Shown one piece after another: positions 23,653 to 32,117 of a DNA stretch of 64,000 nt (the first letter of the stretch is position 1; every line of letters begins with the position of its first letter). A model generated the notes under the pieces. It was not told where the DNA came from, made no database searches, and was given only the letters and a program-made list of their open reading frames with translations. The stretch is from FEN-1219 sp039933105 (GTDB lineage Bacteria; Pseudomonadota; Gammaproteobacteria; Steroidobacterales; Rariloculaceae): positions 54,547 through 118,546 of the forward strand of contig JBDTOT010000008.1 in NCBI GenBank assembly GCA_039933105.1, in the 5' to 3' direction. Position numbers and translations under genes: made by a program.

Positions 23653-25848
23653 ATGGCGAACGGTCGCGACGCCAATTCTGGACATCAGAAGTTCGGTACG
23701 TTCGGCGGGGTGTTCACGCCGAACGTGCTCACGATTCTCGGCGTCATCATGTTCTTGCGTTTCGGCCAGATCACAGGCCAGGCGGGCATTGTCCAGGGTC
23801 TGCTGATCCTGCTCGCCGCCAAGCTGATTACGTCTCTTACCGCCGTCTCGCTTGCGGCCATCGCGACCAACACGCGCGTGAAGGCGGGCGGTGCCTACTA
23901 CCTCATCAGCCGCAGTCTCGGAGTGGAGTTTGGCGGCGGAATCGCGTTGGTGTTCTACCTCGCCCAGGCCATCTCGGTCGCTATGTATGTAATCGGCTTT
24001 GCCGAAGCGGTCACGGCAACCTTTCCAAGTCTCGGTTTCACGGGGCGCGAGGTCGCATCCGTAGCGAACATCGCCGTTTTTGCCGTCGTGATCGTCGGCG
24101 CCGGCTGGACGATCAAGGTGCAGTACGGAATTCTCGCGGTGCTAGTGATCGCGTTGGTGTCGTTTGCGATGGGCGCGGTCCACGATTTTTCGCCGGAGCT
24201 CCTCGCGGCGAACTGGCGCTCAGACTACGCGCCAGGTCAAGACATCGTCACGATGTTCGCCCTGTTCTTTCCCGCAGCTACGGGCATCATGGCCGGCGCC
24301 AACATGTCGGGAGACTTGCGTGACCCTGCAAAGTCGTTACCGCTCGGCACGTTCGCGGCCATCGGGGTTACCGGGCTCGTCTACCTGCTCCTGATCGTGG
24401 CACTCGGCGGTAGCGCGGACCGCTCGACGCTCCTGACCAACAGCTTCGTCATGCACGACATCGCCGTGTGGCCGAGCTTGATCGTGGCTGGTGTATTCGC
24501 GGCGACTCTGTCGTCTGCGCTTGGCAGCATGCTGGGTGCGCCGCGAATTCTGCAGGCCTTCGCCCGCGACGGCGTTTTTCAGAAGCTCAAGTTCCTCGGC
24601 AAAGGCAGTGGCACCTCCGATGAGCCGCGGCGCGCCGTCGTGCTTACGGCACTCGTGAGTCAGGCGGCGATCTCGCTCGGAGATCTCAACGCGATCGCGC
24701 CCATCATCACGATGTTCTTCATGGTCACCTATGGCACGTTGAACATCGCCTGCTTCTATGAAGGCTACTCACACAATCCGAGCTTCAGGCCGCGGTTTCG
24801 CTACAGCCATTGGACGCTCGCGCTTGCAGCGGCTTTGGGTTGCGCGGTCGCGATGTTCCTCATGGACGCGTTGTGGGCTATCGCGGCGCTGGTTGCGGTA
24901 GGCGCGCTCTACGCGGCCATCCAGGGAATCGGCGTGCGCGCACGTTGGGGCGACGTGCGCAGTGGAGTCGCGTTCGAGCGCGCACGAAAAGCGCTACTGC
25001 GCCTGGAACGGCAGCCGATACATCCGAAGAACTGGCGGCCGATTGTCCTGGCGTTACGCGGTGCGTCCGGTCGCCACCAAATAGCCGAGTACGGTTACTG
25101 GCTCACGGCGGGTAAGGGCGTGCTGTCCATCGGCCAGGTCATTACCGGTGAAGTCGACGATCGCCTGGACCGCGGCTACCAGGCGGAACGCATGCTCCGG
25201 CAAGCGATTAGCAAGGAGGGCCTCGAGGCCTTCCCGGCCGTCGTCATCGACGACGATGTGCTCGAAGGCGTGAAGGCTCTGCTGCAGTGTCACGGCGTCG
25301 GCGGCATCCGGCCGAACACCGTGGTGCTTGGCTGGAGCGATGACATCGACGATCTCGGAAGCTTCACCGATGTACTGCGACTTGCCGCCCACCTGCGCCG
25401 CAACATTGTCGTCATCAAGCGCGAGCAGCAACGCGAGCCGTGGAGCGTCGCGGCCGGCGACATCCACATCTGGTGGCATGGTCGTCGCAACGGCCCCCTG
25501 ATGCTGATTCTGGCTCATCTTCTGGCGCAGAACCCGGAGTTTCGCGATCGCCGCTTTTGCTTGATTCAAGTCGTTCCGGAAGAGGCTGCGCGTGAGTCTG
25601 CTCACGAGCATTTGAGCGACATCACGAAACGGGCACGTGTCGACGCCGAGCCGGTGACGGTCGTATCCGACAGCTTGCACGAAGCCGTCGTGAATACGTC
25701 GCGCACGGCGGCGCTCGTCTTGTTCGGCTTTCAGCCGCCAGAGGGCGGTGACCACATTCGATTCTTTCAAGAGATGGAGGTGCTGACGAACGGCCTGTCC
25801 GACGTCATGCTCGTCCATGCGTCACAGGATCTTGATCTGGATTCGTAG
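23653..25848 (+). CDS. SLC12-like (cation-chloride cotransporter type) APC-superfamily permease
   Basis: The ATG at 23653 lies two bases after the stop of the MtrA-like gene; a TTG at 23647 overlaps that stop. The product has 731 residues. The first part has about 12 hydrophobic segments. It opens with FGTFGGVFTPNVLTILGVIMFLR, which matches the first helix of Na-K-Cl cotransporters, and has GGAYYLISRSLG in helix 3. After about residue 440 comes a cytoplasmic domain of about 290 residues (IVLALRGASG, GVGGIRPNTVVLGW, ITKRARVDAEPVTVVSD) like the C-terminal domain of the SLC12 family. It should move an amino acid, or a cation with chloride, across the inner membrane. The ion is not readable from sequence. 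Confidence 0.88.
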   Translation: MANGRDANSGHQKFGTFGGVFTPNVLTILGVIMFLRFGQITGQAGIVQGLLILLAAKLITSLTAVSLAAIATNTRVKAGGAYYLISRSLGVEFGGGIALVFYLAQAISVAMYVIGFAEAVTATFPSLGFTGREVASVANIAVFAVVIVGAGWTIKVQYGILAVLVIALVSFAMGAVHDFSPELLAANWRSDYAPGQDIVTMFALFFPAATGIMAGANMSGDLRDPAKSLPLGTFAAIGVTGLVYLLLIVALGGSADRSTLLTNSFVMHDIAVWPSLIVAGVFAATLSSALGSMLGAPRILQAFARDGVFQKLKFLGKGSGTSDEPRRAVVLTALVSQAAISLGDLNAIAPIITMFFMVTYGTLNIACFYEGYSHNPSFRPRFRYSHWTLALAAALGCAVAMFLMDALWAIAALVAVGALYAAIQGIGVRARWGDVRSGVAFERARKALLRLERQPIHPKNWRPIVLALRGASGRHQIAEYGYWLTAGKGVLSIGQVITGEVDDRLDRGYQAERMLRQAISKEGLEAFPAVVIDDDVLEGVKALLQCHGVGGIRPNTVVLGWSDDIDDLGSFTDVLRLAAHLRRNIVVIKREQQREPWSVAAGDIHIWWHGRRNGPLMLILAHLLAQNPEFRDRRFCLIQVVPEEAARESAHEHLSDITKRARVDAEPVTVVSDSLHEAVVNTSRTAALVLFGFQPPEGGDHIRFFQEMEVLTNGLSDVMLVHASQDLDLDS

Positions 25849-25874
25849 CACGAGCCCATACTGGCGCAGAGGCT

Positions 25875-26354
25875 CTAGCGTGGCGTCAGTCGGTTCAGCT
25901 TGTCGTCGACTTGACCTACGTGAGCGGCCACCGAATTGGCGTTCTCTTCGAGTTTGGCGAGTACCGTCTTCTCCGTCGTATCGACGCGCATGAGAAGGTC
26001 CACGCGGACCGCCTCGACCGCCGCTCGCAGTCCCGCCGTCTCTTCCTGCAAACGGCTCCCCAGTTCAGTGAAGCGCGAGGCTTCAGCTCTGTCTGCCAAT
26101 TCCCGCTGGGCTTCGAGGTCGCGCGCTGATCGGCGGCTCTCCACCAGGGCGGATGTACGCACGGCCAGCGCATAGATGGCGAAGAGTGCGACCAGCACCA
26201 ACGTGGCGCCGAGCAGTATCAGCCCGAGGGGGCCGTCCACACGGAACGCCAGCAGGTTGAGCGACGCCGACGTCGTGAGCAGGCTCCAGTTGGCCACCGC
26301 AAAAAAGCAGAGCAGCACGAGGGCAACGAGGGTCAGCCAAGAGAGTATTTTCAT
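25875..26354 (-). CDS. LapA-domain (DUF1049-like) membrane protein with coiled-coil tail
   Basis: The start is ATG 26354, seven bases after AAGGA; an ATG at 26360 is too close to it. The product has 159 residues. Two hydrophobic segments fill residues 3-24 and about 42-65, separated by a short loop (NWSLLTTSASLNLLAFRVDGPLG), the LapA layout. The rest is a predicted coiled coil (RSARDLEAQRELADRAEASRF, then LRAAVEAVRVDLLMRVD). LapA relates to LPS assembly proteins in E. coli, but this version is longer and its role is not known. It is convergent with the SLC12 permease, 26 bases away. Confidence 0.75.
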   Translation of the reverse strand: MKILSWLTLVALVLLCFFAVANWSLLTTSASLNLLAFRVDGPLGLILLGATLVLVALFAIYALAVRTSALVESRRSARDLEAQRELADRAEASRFTELGSRLQEETAGLRAAVEAVRVDLLMRVDTTEKTVLAKLEENANSVAAHVGQVDDKLNRLTPR

Positions 26355-26436
26355 GGGCATGTCCTTCGATCGCGCATTGGCGTGAAGTTTAGATGCCGAG
26401 CGACGCGCTTGTCTTGGTCAATCCAGATGCTGCGGC

Positions 26437-27045
26437 TCAAAAGCCGTAGTGAAAACGAACGCCGACGAGGGCCGATTGCCGCGGGTCGTCGGGCCCCGCG
26501 TGGAGACCGCTGCGTCGAAATCTCTGCGCAGAAAGTGTCAGGTGCATGGCGGAATTGATCGCCCAGCGGCCGAACGTCGGGTCGTTCACGCCTGCCGATA
26601 GGAATGTGTCGTCGTGTCGTAGCGCGCACGGCCGATTGCGGCGTGGTCATCACCCGTCCGTGCGTCGACATAGCTCGTCGCGGCGGAACGGCCGGGCGGA
26701 TTGAACACCAAGGCCGCCTCCATGCCGCGTTTGGCGAAATCCAGCAGAGATCCGCGACTACGTTCGCGAGCGTGCCTGGCGGCGCGTCACCAAGATCGGC
26801 AGGACCGAAGTCGAGGACGGCTCCGCCGGTCAAGCGGTCGTGAGTTGCTTCGACCTTGAAGTGTACGCGGTCGCGACCGAAGCCTACTCCGCTCGTGCCG
26901 TCGAAGTGCTCCGCGGTCAGCTGCGCGAAACTCACCCACGTAACGTCGCCGCCTTGCTGTGCCGCTGCCTTCACCCAGGGGGCAAGTATGGCGATGCCCA
27001 GGGCGATTGGGAGCGCGATCGCGGACTGCGCCGCAATCAGAACAC
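26437..27045 (-). pseudogene. Decayed OprP/OprO-like porin
   Basis: Three pieces of one porin lie in order on the minus strand but in different frames. Piece one (about 27045-26750) has a signal-like hydrophobic stretch ending KAAAQQ, then FDGTSGVGFGRDRVHF and DFGPADLGDAPPGTLANVV. Piece two (about 26750-26590) reads DFAKRGMEAALVFN, then PPGRSAATSYVDARTGDDHA and IGRARYD. Piece three (about 26640-26437) reads DDTFLSAGVNDPTFGRWAINSA, then SALVGVRFHYGF and a stop, ending in the C-terminal Phe of outer-membrane beta-barrels. Intact OprP-type porins have about 380 residues; less than half that remains. Deletions plus frameshifts make this a pseudogene of a phosphate-selective-porin-like protein. 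Its 5' end overlaps the SLC13 gene. Confidence 0.8.
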
Positions 27046-28893
27046 GAGATTCAGAACTGAGATGGAAACGATCAGGTACAGCACGGTCATAGGAGCGCCG
27101 GCTCGCATGAAATCGACTACGCGATAGCCTCCCGGTCCGACGATGAGCGCGTTCACCTGATGCGTGGGAATGAGGAACGAGTTCGAGGTCGAGATCGCCA
27201 CCGTCAATGCGAACATGGCCGGGTTAGCGCCGGTGGCTACAGCGAGGTTGATGGCAATCGGTACGAGCAGCACCGTAGCGCCCACGTTCGATACGACGAG
27301 GGTGAGCGCCGTGGCCATGATGGCGAGCAGAGATTGAAGGGCGATCGCGGGGACGCCGCCGCTTACGGCCAGTACGTGCAGCGCGACGTAGTTGGCGGCG
27401 CCGGAAGTCTCCACCGCGTGGCCCAGCGGCAGCAACCCAACGAGCAGGAACACGGACCGCCAACTCACGGCGCCATATGCCTCGTCGATCGTTAGAACTC
27501 CCGCCAACACCATTCCCACGGCGCCAGTCATCAACGCGAGGGGCAGTACGATCGGCGTGAAAAGGACGAGTCCCAACGACAGCACCAGAAACGCGAGTGC
27601 TAGCGACGCTTTGTAGGGGCTGCGCGGCGTACGCGCATAGTTCACGGTGACGATGACGAAGTCCCGATTCTTTTCGAGGCGCGCCAGATCCTCCCAGCGG
27701 GTGTGGCAGACGAGCGTATCGCCGGCCTGGAAAGGTACGGTTTGTAGGCCGCTGGTGAGGGGCACTCCGGCGCGAATGATGCTGAGCAGTCCGAGTCCAT
27801 GCGTCTTTCGCAGGCGCAACTCCCGGACCGTTTTGCCGATGATGTCCGAGTCCGGCGGGACCACGAGTTGCGCGACGCCCGCAATCGCTCGCGACAGTAG
27901 AGGACGGAAGGCCTGGAGTTTGGGGCGCAACACTAAGTTGCCGGCCGCGATGAACCGCTTTAGATCTGCGGTCTGCGCGATGACCGCGATGGTGGCGGGC
28001 GCGGCAAGTACTGCTTCCATCGGGAGCGATACGATGGTTCGTCCGAGGTACTGCGAGGCAACGATCTTTGCGTCGAATTCCCGTTGAATGCTGCGGACAT
28101 CACGCCCCACTAGCGGGCTTCCGACCGGAATCTCGAGCTCGCGTATCGCGGCGTCGATGCCGTGCACTCGGCGCATGTAGAGCGCCGTGCCTGCGCCGCG
28201 AGTGGTTGAGCGAACGCTGCCCTTGGGCAGCACGTAGCGACCTGCGAGGAGAAAATACCCGATGCCAGTGGCGACCAGTGCCAGCCCAATGGGCGCGACG
28301 GCAAACAAGCCGAAATGCGGGAGCACCAAATCGTGCGGCAAGGATTGGTTGGCGTGGTCGAGGAGGTCGTTGAGCATTATGAGTGGGCTCGATCCGACCA
28401 TCGTCACCGTGCCGCCAAGAATTGCGCAAAACCCCATCGGCATGACGAGACGTGCCATCGGCACGCGCGTGCTCGCGGAGATCCGGGCCGTCACAGGAAT
28501 TAGGAGCGCAGCGGCGGCGACATTCACCATGAAAGCCGACACCAGGGCCGCCGTGGCGCATATGAGTGCCATGATTCGCTTCTCGGCGCGACCGCCAAGG
28601 CGCAGCAGAGCGCGGGCGACCTGTTCCATCACTCCGGTTCTGTCGAGCCCGCCGCCGATGATCATGACAGCGATCAGCGCGACGACTGAGTTGCTCGACA
28701 AACCCGAGAAGAGCACATCGGGGCTCAGCAACGTTCGTAAGCCGGGGAGAAAGCTGAGCAACCCGAGTAACGTCATGATCAACATGGCGGTCACATCGAC
28801 TCGCAGCCATTCGGTCGCGAACAGAAACACGGCAAGCACGACGATCGCCAGGACGATCGCCATCTCCGTGGTCAATGAGGGTAGATGCTCCAT
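27037..28893 (-). CDS. SLC13/ArsB-type permease with RCK_C domains, copy 1
   Basis: The 618-residue protein has two halves of hydrophobic segments typical of the ion transporter superfamily, with a soluble insert of about 200 residues in the middle. The insert holds two TrkA C-terminal (RCK_C) domains, seen as ELEIPVGSPLVGRDVRSIQR and VPPDSDIIGKTVRELRLRKTHG; these often bind regulatory ligands. VSNVGATVLLVPIA and the late SNSFLIPTHQVNALIVGPGGY are the paired re-entrant loops that bind substrate and sodium. Likely substrates are sulfate, dicarboxylates or similar anions with Na+. It is a distant paralogue of the permease at 29744. Its 3' end overlaps the remains of the porin, which may once have worked with it. 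Confidence 0.87.
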   Translation of the reverse strand: MEHLPSLTTEMAIVLAIVVLAVFLFATEWLRVDVTAMLIMTLLGLLSFLPGLRTLLSPDVLFSGLSSNSVVALIAVMIIGGGLDRTGVMEQVARALLRLGGRAEKRIMALICATAALVSAFMVNVAAAALLIPVTARISASTRVPMARLVMPMGFCAILGGTVTMVGSSPLIMLNDLLDHANQSLPHDLVLPHFGLFAVAPIGLALVATGIGYFLLAGRYVLPKGSVRSTTRGAGTALYMRRVHGIDAAIRELEIPVGSPLVGRDVRSIQREFDAKIVASQYLGRTIVSLPMEAVLAAPATIAVIAQTADLKRFIAAGNLVLRPKLQAFRPLLSRAIAGVAQLVVPPDSDIIGKTVRELRLRKTHGLGLLSIIRAGVPLTSGLQTVPFQAGDTLVCHTRWEDLARLEKNRDFVIVTVNYARTPRSPYKASLALAFLVLSLGLVLFTPIVLPLALMTGAVGMVLAGVLTIDEAYGAVSWRSVFLLVGLLPLGHAVETSGAANYVALHVLAVSGGVPAIALQSLLAIMATALTLVVSNVGATVLLVPIAINLAVATGANPAMFALTVAISTSNSFLIPTHQVNALIVGPGGYRVVDFMRAGAPMTVLYLIVSISVLNLVF

Positions 28894-29213
28894 CGCGATA
28901 GCAACGATTGCTCCACGCGGCCCGCGTCAATGATACGGTAGTCTTCTGCGCGCTCACCGGCCAATCGGAAAGGCCTGGGGTTGGGTGACGATCTGCTGAA
29001 ACATCCACCGATCTCGACGAGGGGCCTATTATCGAACAGGGTGTGGAGCGGGTGGATCACACTCTCTCGCCGGAGAGCATCACAGTCATCGGCGGCGAGA
29101 TCGAGAGCATCGTGTTGAACCGGGCGTTGCAGTGGCACGCTGAACGACGTGTGTTCCGCAACGGGAACAAGACCGTGGTCCTGAAGTAGCGGGTTTGCCC
29201 GGATCGAGACGCT
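28894..29213. other. Divergent intergenic region between permease 1 and the OmpA-like gene
   Basis: These 320 bases lie between the SLC13 start at 28893 and the OmpA-like ATG at 29214. They hold a possible short gene at 29043-29189. I see no strong promoter consensus, inverted repeat or terminator otherwise. Confidence 0.4.
29043..29189 (+). CDS. Possible short ORF, unknown
   Basis: A frame of 48 residues starts at GTG 29043 and stops at 29187-29189. Its composition is balanced and unlike random high-GC sequence: SPESITVIGGEIESIV, then LNRALQWHAERRVFRNGNK and a C-terminal TVVLK. No ribosome site of quality is visible, and the frame opens 20 codons earlier without an ATG. It could be a small protein or a fragment of a lost gene. 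It lies 24 bases before the OmpA-like gene. Confidence 0.3.
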   Translation: MERVDHTLSPESITVIGGEIESIVLNRALQWHAERRVFRNGNKTVVLK

Positions 29214-29747
29214 ATGCCACGCAAGAAATCCTCCCGCAACCCGGCGTCACTGAAGGTGGTACGTGCTGATGGATCGACACGTACTGCGCGACGCCAACGT
29301 GTGGCGCGAACCCGGGAGCGTGCTCTTTTTCCCGTTGTAGTTGAGTTTCTGCGCGGGACCGTAACGCCGCGGCCTGCAAGTCTCGTGAGATTGTACGAGT
29401 GCGGCCAGTGGTTGGCGCAGCATCGAGCCGACCGTGTCACGCTGGTCGGACACGCTAACAAGCGTGATGACGGCGAGTCCGCAGGCGCACTCGCAGGTGC
29501 GCGGGTCAAAGCGGTGACGCGGCTGCTGACGTTGCTCGGAGGCCGGTCGTCACAACTGGTTCCGATTGCATCTGTGCGCCTGCATTCAGTGTTGATCGGC
29601 TCCACCCATGCGGACCGCATGCGCCGCCGCGTCGTAGTGATTTTCCGGCACGAACCGCCGAGCCAGTCACTCCGCCGGCCGATGCGCCGTGCGGCCGGCG
29701 CGGTGCAGCAGTCGCGACGGCGCCTCGCACTGGCGCGGACCTCGTGA
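29214..29747 (+). CDS. OmpA-like domain protein without a signal peptide
   Basis: The 177-residue product begins with a very basic segment (PRKKSSRN). The centre (FPVVVEFLRGTVTPRPASLVRLYECGQWL, then VTLVGHANKRDDGES, LAGARVKAVTRLL) follows the OmpA C-terminal, peptidoglycan-binding fold: a first strand, a helix, GHA in place of GHTD, and a second helix. The key Asp and Arg of peptidoglycan-binding OmpA domains (NxxLSxxRA) are only partly kept. There is no signal peptide or membrane helix, which is odd for a cell-wall-binding domain, and the last 30 residues are Arg-rich. Its TGA overlaps the GTG start of the next permease (GTGA, 29744-29747), so the two are translationally coupled. Confidence 0.6.
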   Translation: MPRKKSSRNPASLKVVRADGSTRTARRQRVARTRERALFPVVVEFLRGTVTPRPASLVRLYECGQWLAQHRADRVTLVGHANKRDDGESAGALAGARVKAVTRLLTLLGGRSSQLVPIASVRLHSVLIGSTHADRMRRRVVVIFRHEPPSQSLRRPMRRAAGAVQQSRRRLALARTS

Positions 29748-31567
29748 GCGGGTTCACCGGATTGGACTGGCACGGCGTGGCCGTGCTTGCCGGAATGGTC
29801 GCGGTGTTCGTCGTGATGGCGCGTGATCGCGTGCCGATCACCGTCGTAAGTCTCAGCATCATTGCCCTACTGGCGCTCGGTCTTCAGATTTTTCCGTACC
29901 AGAGCCCACGGGGCGCGCTCAAACCCAGCGATTTCTTTACGGGTTTCGGGCACGAGGCCTTGATCGCGATTTGCTCTCTGATGATTTTGGGGCGCGGGCT
30001 CGCGGTAACGGGCGCCCTCGAGCCGCTGTCGCGGTTACTGGCTTTGCTGTGGAAGCGCAGTTCCACCCTTGCGATGTTCGCCGTGCTCATTAGCTGTATT
30101 TTGCTCAGCGGTATCTTGAACGACACGCCAATCGTCGTGCTGATGACTCCGGTGTTGATGAGCCTCGCGGCGCGCACGGGTTCCTCGCCGGCTCCGCTTT
30201 TAATGCCGATGAATTTCGCGGTCCTGATCGGTGGCACGGCAACAGCTATCGGAACTTCCACGAATTTACTGGTCGTTTCGCTGGCCGCGGATCTCGGCGC
30301 TGCTCGCTTCAGTATGTTCGACTTCACCCCGTTGGTCGCGATGGCGGCCTTGCCGGCGTTGCTGTATCTGCTGATCGTTGCGCCACGTCTACTGCAGCGC
30401 GGAGATCGCGTCGCCGAGCCAACGAAGCGCCGGTTCGCCTCGGTATTGCGAGTGATGCCGGGGGGCTATGCCGATGGGCATACGGTCAGCGAGCTTCGCA
30501 AAAGGTGTCCGGCGGTGGTGTTTCGCGAGATCCAAAACGTCGCGAGACGAACGCTCGCGAGACTGCCGACAACCGATGTGTTGGCGGGCTACCACCTGCA
30601 CATCACCGGTTCGCATGACGATTTGAAGGAGTGTGAGCGCCTGCTGGGCGGTTCCTTGTGCCCGGACGAGCATCTCGAAATGGGTCCGCCCGTGGCCGCA
30701 ACGCAGCACGATGACCTGCATCTCGTGCAGTTGATCGTCTCAGCGGATTCCGTCTACGTCGGCCGCCGGCTAGGCGACTTGCGCCTATCGACGGAGTACG
30801 GGCTCCTGCTGCTGGCTGCGAATCGCGGTTCGGAGGCTGCCGCCAGCTCCGACGTGCGCGACTGGCTCGTGCATGCTGGTGACGTGCTGCTCGTTCAGGG
30901 CTCCACGCACGACATCGAGGCGGCGAAAGCAGACACCGACTTGCTTGCCCTCGATGGCGTAGTCAGCCTACCGCGTACTCGCAAAGCGCCAGTCGCAATC
31001 GGCATCATGTTGGCGGTGGTGGGCGTCGCCGCCACAGGTCTCGCCCCCATCGCCGTTGCGGCGCTCGTCGGCGCGGTGTTGATGTTGCTGACCCGCTGCG
31101 TGCTGCCGCGCAACCTCGGTAGAGCCATGAGCGCGGAGGTTATCCTGCTGATTCCTGCGAGCTTGGCGATGGGCAAGGCACTCACCGTGACGGGCGGTGC
31201 CGACTGGATGGCCAACCTGTTCCTCGATGTCGCGGGGGGATTACCCATTCGGTTCGTGCTTGCCGCCGTTATCGCTTTGATGTCGATCATGACGAACTTC
31301 ATCTCGAACAACGCTGCGGCTGTGATCGGTACGCCGATCGCCGTTGCCGTTGCGCACGAACTCGGCGCTCCCCCGGAGCCGTTCGCTCTTGCGGTGCTGT
31401 TAGGGTGCAATCTTTGCTTCGCGACACCCTTCGGCTATCAAACCAACCTGATCGTCATGAGCGCAGCGGGTTATCGATTCGCGGATTTCATTCGCGTTGG
31501 TCTTCCGCTCACCCTGCTCATGATCGTGGCATACGCGCTGATTCTGCCGATGTGGTACGGCCTATGA
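29744..31567 (+). CDS. SLC13-type permease with RCK_C domains, copy 2
   Basis: The 607-residue protein starts at a GTG that overlaps the stop of the OmpA-like gene. It has two blocks of hydrophobic segments around a soluble insert (about residues 220-400) with two RCK_C domains (VMPGGYADGHTVSELRKRCP and VSADSVYVGRRLGDLRLSTEYG). Loop motifs such as LNDTPIVVLMTPVL, GTATAIGTSTNLLV, SNNAAAVIGTPIA and CFATPFGYQTNLIVMSAAGY are characteristic of the SLC13/citrate transporter group. It should carry an anion with sodium across the inner membrane. The lower similarity to the permease at 27037 suggests a different substrate or an old duplication. Confidence 0.87.
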   Translation: MSGFTGLDWHGVAVLAGMVAVFVVMARDRVPITVVSLSIIALLALGLQIFPYQSPRGALKPSDFFTGFGHEALIAICSLMILGRGLAVTGALEPLSRLLALLWKRSSTLAMFAVLISCILLSGILNDTPIVVLMTPVLMSLAARTGSSPAPLLMPMNFAVLIGGTATAIGTSTNLLVVSLAADLGAARFSMFDFTPLVAMAALPALLYLLIVAPRLLQRGDRVAEPTKRRFASVLRVMPGGYADGHTVSELRKRCPAVVFREIQNVARRTLARLPTTDVLAGYHLHITGSHDDLKECERLLGGSLCPDEHLEMGPPVAATQHDDLHLVQLIVSADSVYVGRRLGDLRLSTEYGLLLLAANRGSEAAASSDVRDWLVHAGDVLLVQGSTHDIEAAKADTDLLALDGVVSLPRTRKAPVAIGIMLAVVGVAATGLAPIAVAALVGAVLMLLTRCVLPRNLGRAMSAEVILLIPASLAMGKALTVTGGADWMANLFLDVAGGLPIRFVLAAVIALMSIMTNFISNNAAAVIGTPIAVAVAHELGAPPEPFALAVLLGCNLCFATPFGYQTNLIVMSAAGYRFADFIRVGLPLTLLMIVAYALILPMWYGL

Positions 31568-31597
31568 CCCTCGCGTCACGCCCGGACGTTGGTGTTC

Positions 31598-31732
31598 TTA
31601 TCGCTTGGCCTGAACGCGCCGCGGTGCCCACGGCGATATCCCATTTTGTTTTCGGGCGTTCAGCGCCTTGACGAACTGGTCCGCCGCGCATCGAACCTCG
31701 GTTTCTACTTGATATTCATTTCCATCATTCAT
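31598..31732 (-). CDS. Possible 44-residue protein
   Basis: The ATG at 31732 lies six bases after a full GGAGG, an unusually good ribosome site for this window. The product begins MNDGNEYQVETEVRCAADQF, continues VKALNARKQNGISPW and ends PRRVQAKR. It is hydrophilic, with no membrane segment or known motif. AT-rich codons (AAT, GAT, GGA, GAA, TAT, CAA, GTA) fill the first ten positions, unlike the GC-rich neighbours, which hints at a recently acquired or regulatory small gene. Confidence 0.45.
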   Translation of the reverse strand: MNDGNEYQVETEVRCAADQFVKALNARKQNGISPWAPRRVQAKR

Positions 31733-31907
31733 TTCATACCTCCGCTTGTTTCCAAGGAGTCGAGCGATTGCGACAGCCGGAGCTTTTCAGCGCAGCGGGT
31801 TACAGAACCCGCCATAGCGAGCGGCTTTGCGTCAAGACGTGCAGACGGCGATGTCTGGCGGGGGTGGCCACGGTGGGCCACCTGCTCGAGCACTAGTTGC
31901 ACGTTTT

Positions 31908-31958
31908 ATGAGGTAATTTGCAACCTCATGATTATATTAGCAAAGAAAGCATGCTAAT
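31908..31958. repeat. Two adjacent inverted repeats in AT-rich DNA
   Basis: The first repeat is ATGAGGT, eight bases, ACCTCAT (31908-31929). The second is ATTAGCA, nine bases, TGCTAAT (31936-31958). Each arm is a perfect seven bases. They may be binding sites for a dimeric regulator or part of a structured RNA. Confidence 0.5.
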
Positions 31959-32117
31959 GCAACCCGAGGCACTGGGGATGGCAGTGGCGTCAGATCAAAA
32001 CACGCACGATGACTAATCGCGAACGGCCGGCAATATGCGGCGATTGGGCCTGGCACGCGGTGGCGGCTTGGCCCCTCCACGCCGTAGCATCCGGTTGAAC
32101 TCAAAGAGGAGACTTCC

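Larger units (their letters stand above)
31568..32117. other. AT-rich, hairpin-rich intergenic region
   Basis: This 550-base stretch holds a short minus-strand ORF (31598-31732) and four perfect inverted repeats with 7-base arms: 31795-31812, 31863-31882, 31908-31929 and 31936-31958. None is followed by a T-run, so they do not look like terminators. Base composition around 31890-31960 is clearly more AT-rich than the surroundings. The last 20 bases carry AGAGGAGA, the ribosome site of the next gene. Confidence 0.6.

Noticed and set aside
31795..31812. GCGGGTT-ACAG-AACCCGC hairpin as a tRNA T-arm or terminator
   Set aside because: The loop has four bases rather than seven, no acceptor or anticodon arms can be built around it, and no T-run follows.
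31589..31957. A 122-codon plus-strand frame across the AT-rich region
   Set aside because: It lacks a ribosome site, spans several hairpins and has an uneven residue mix without any motif; the minus-strand 44-codon frame with GGAGG is better supported.
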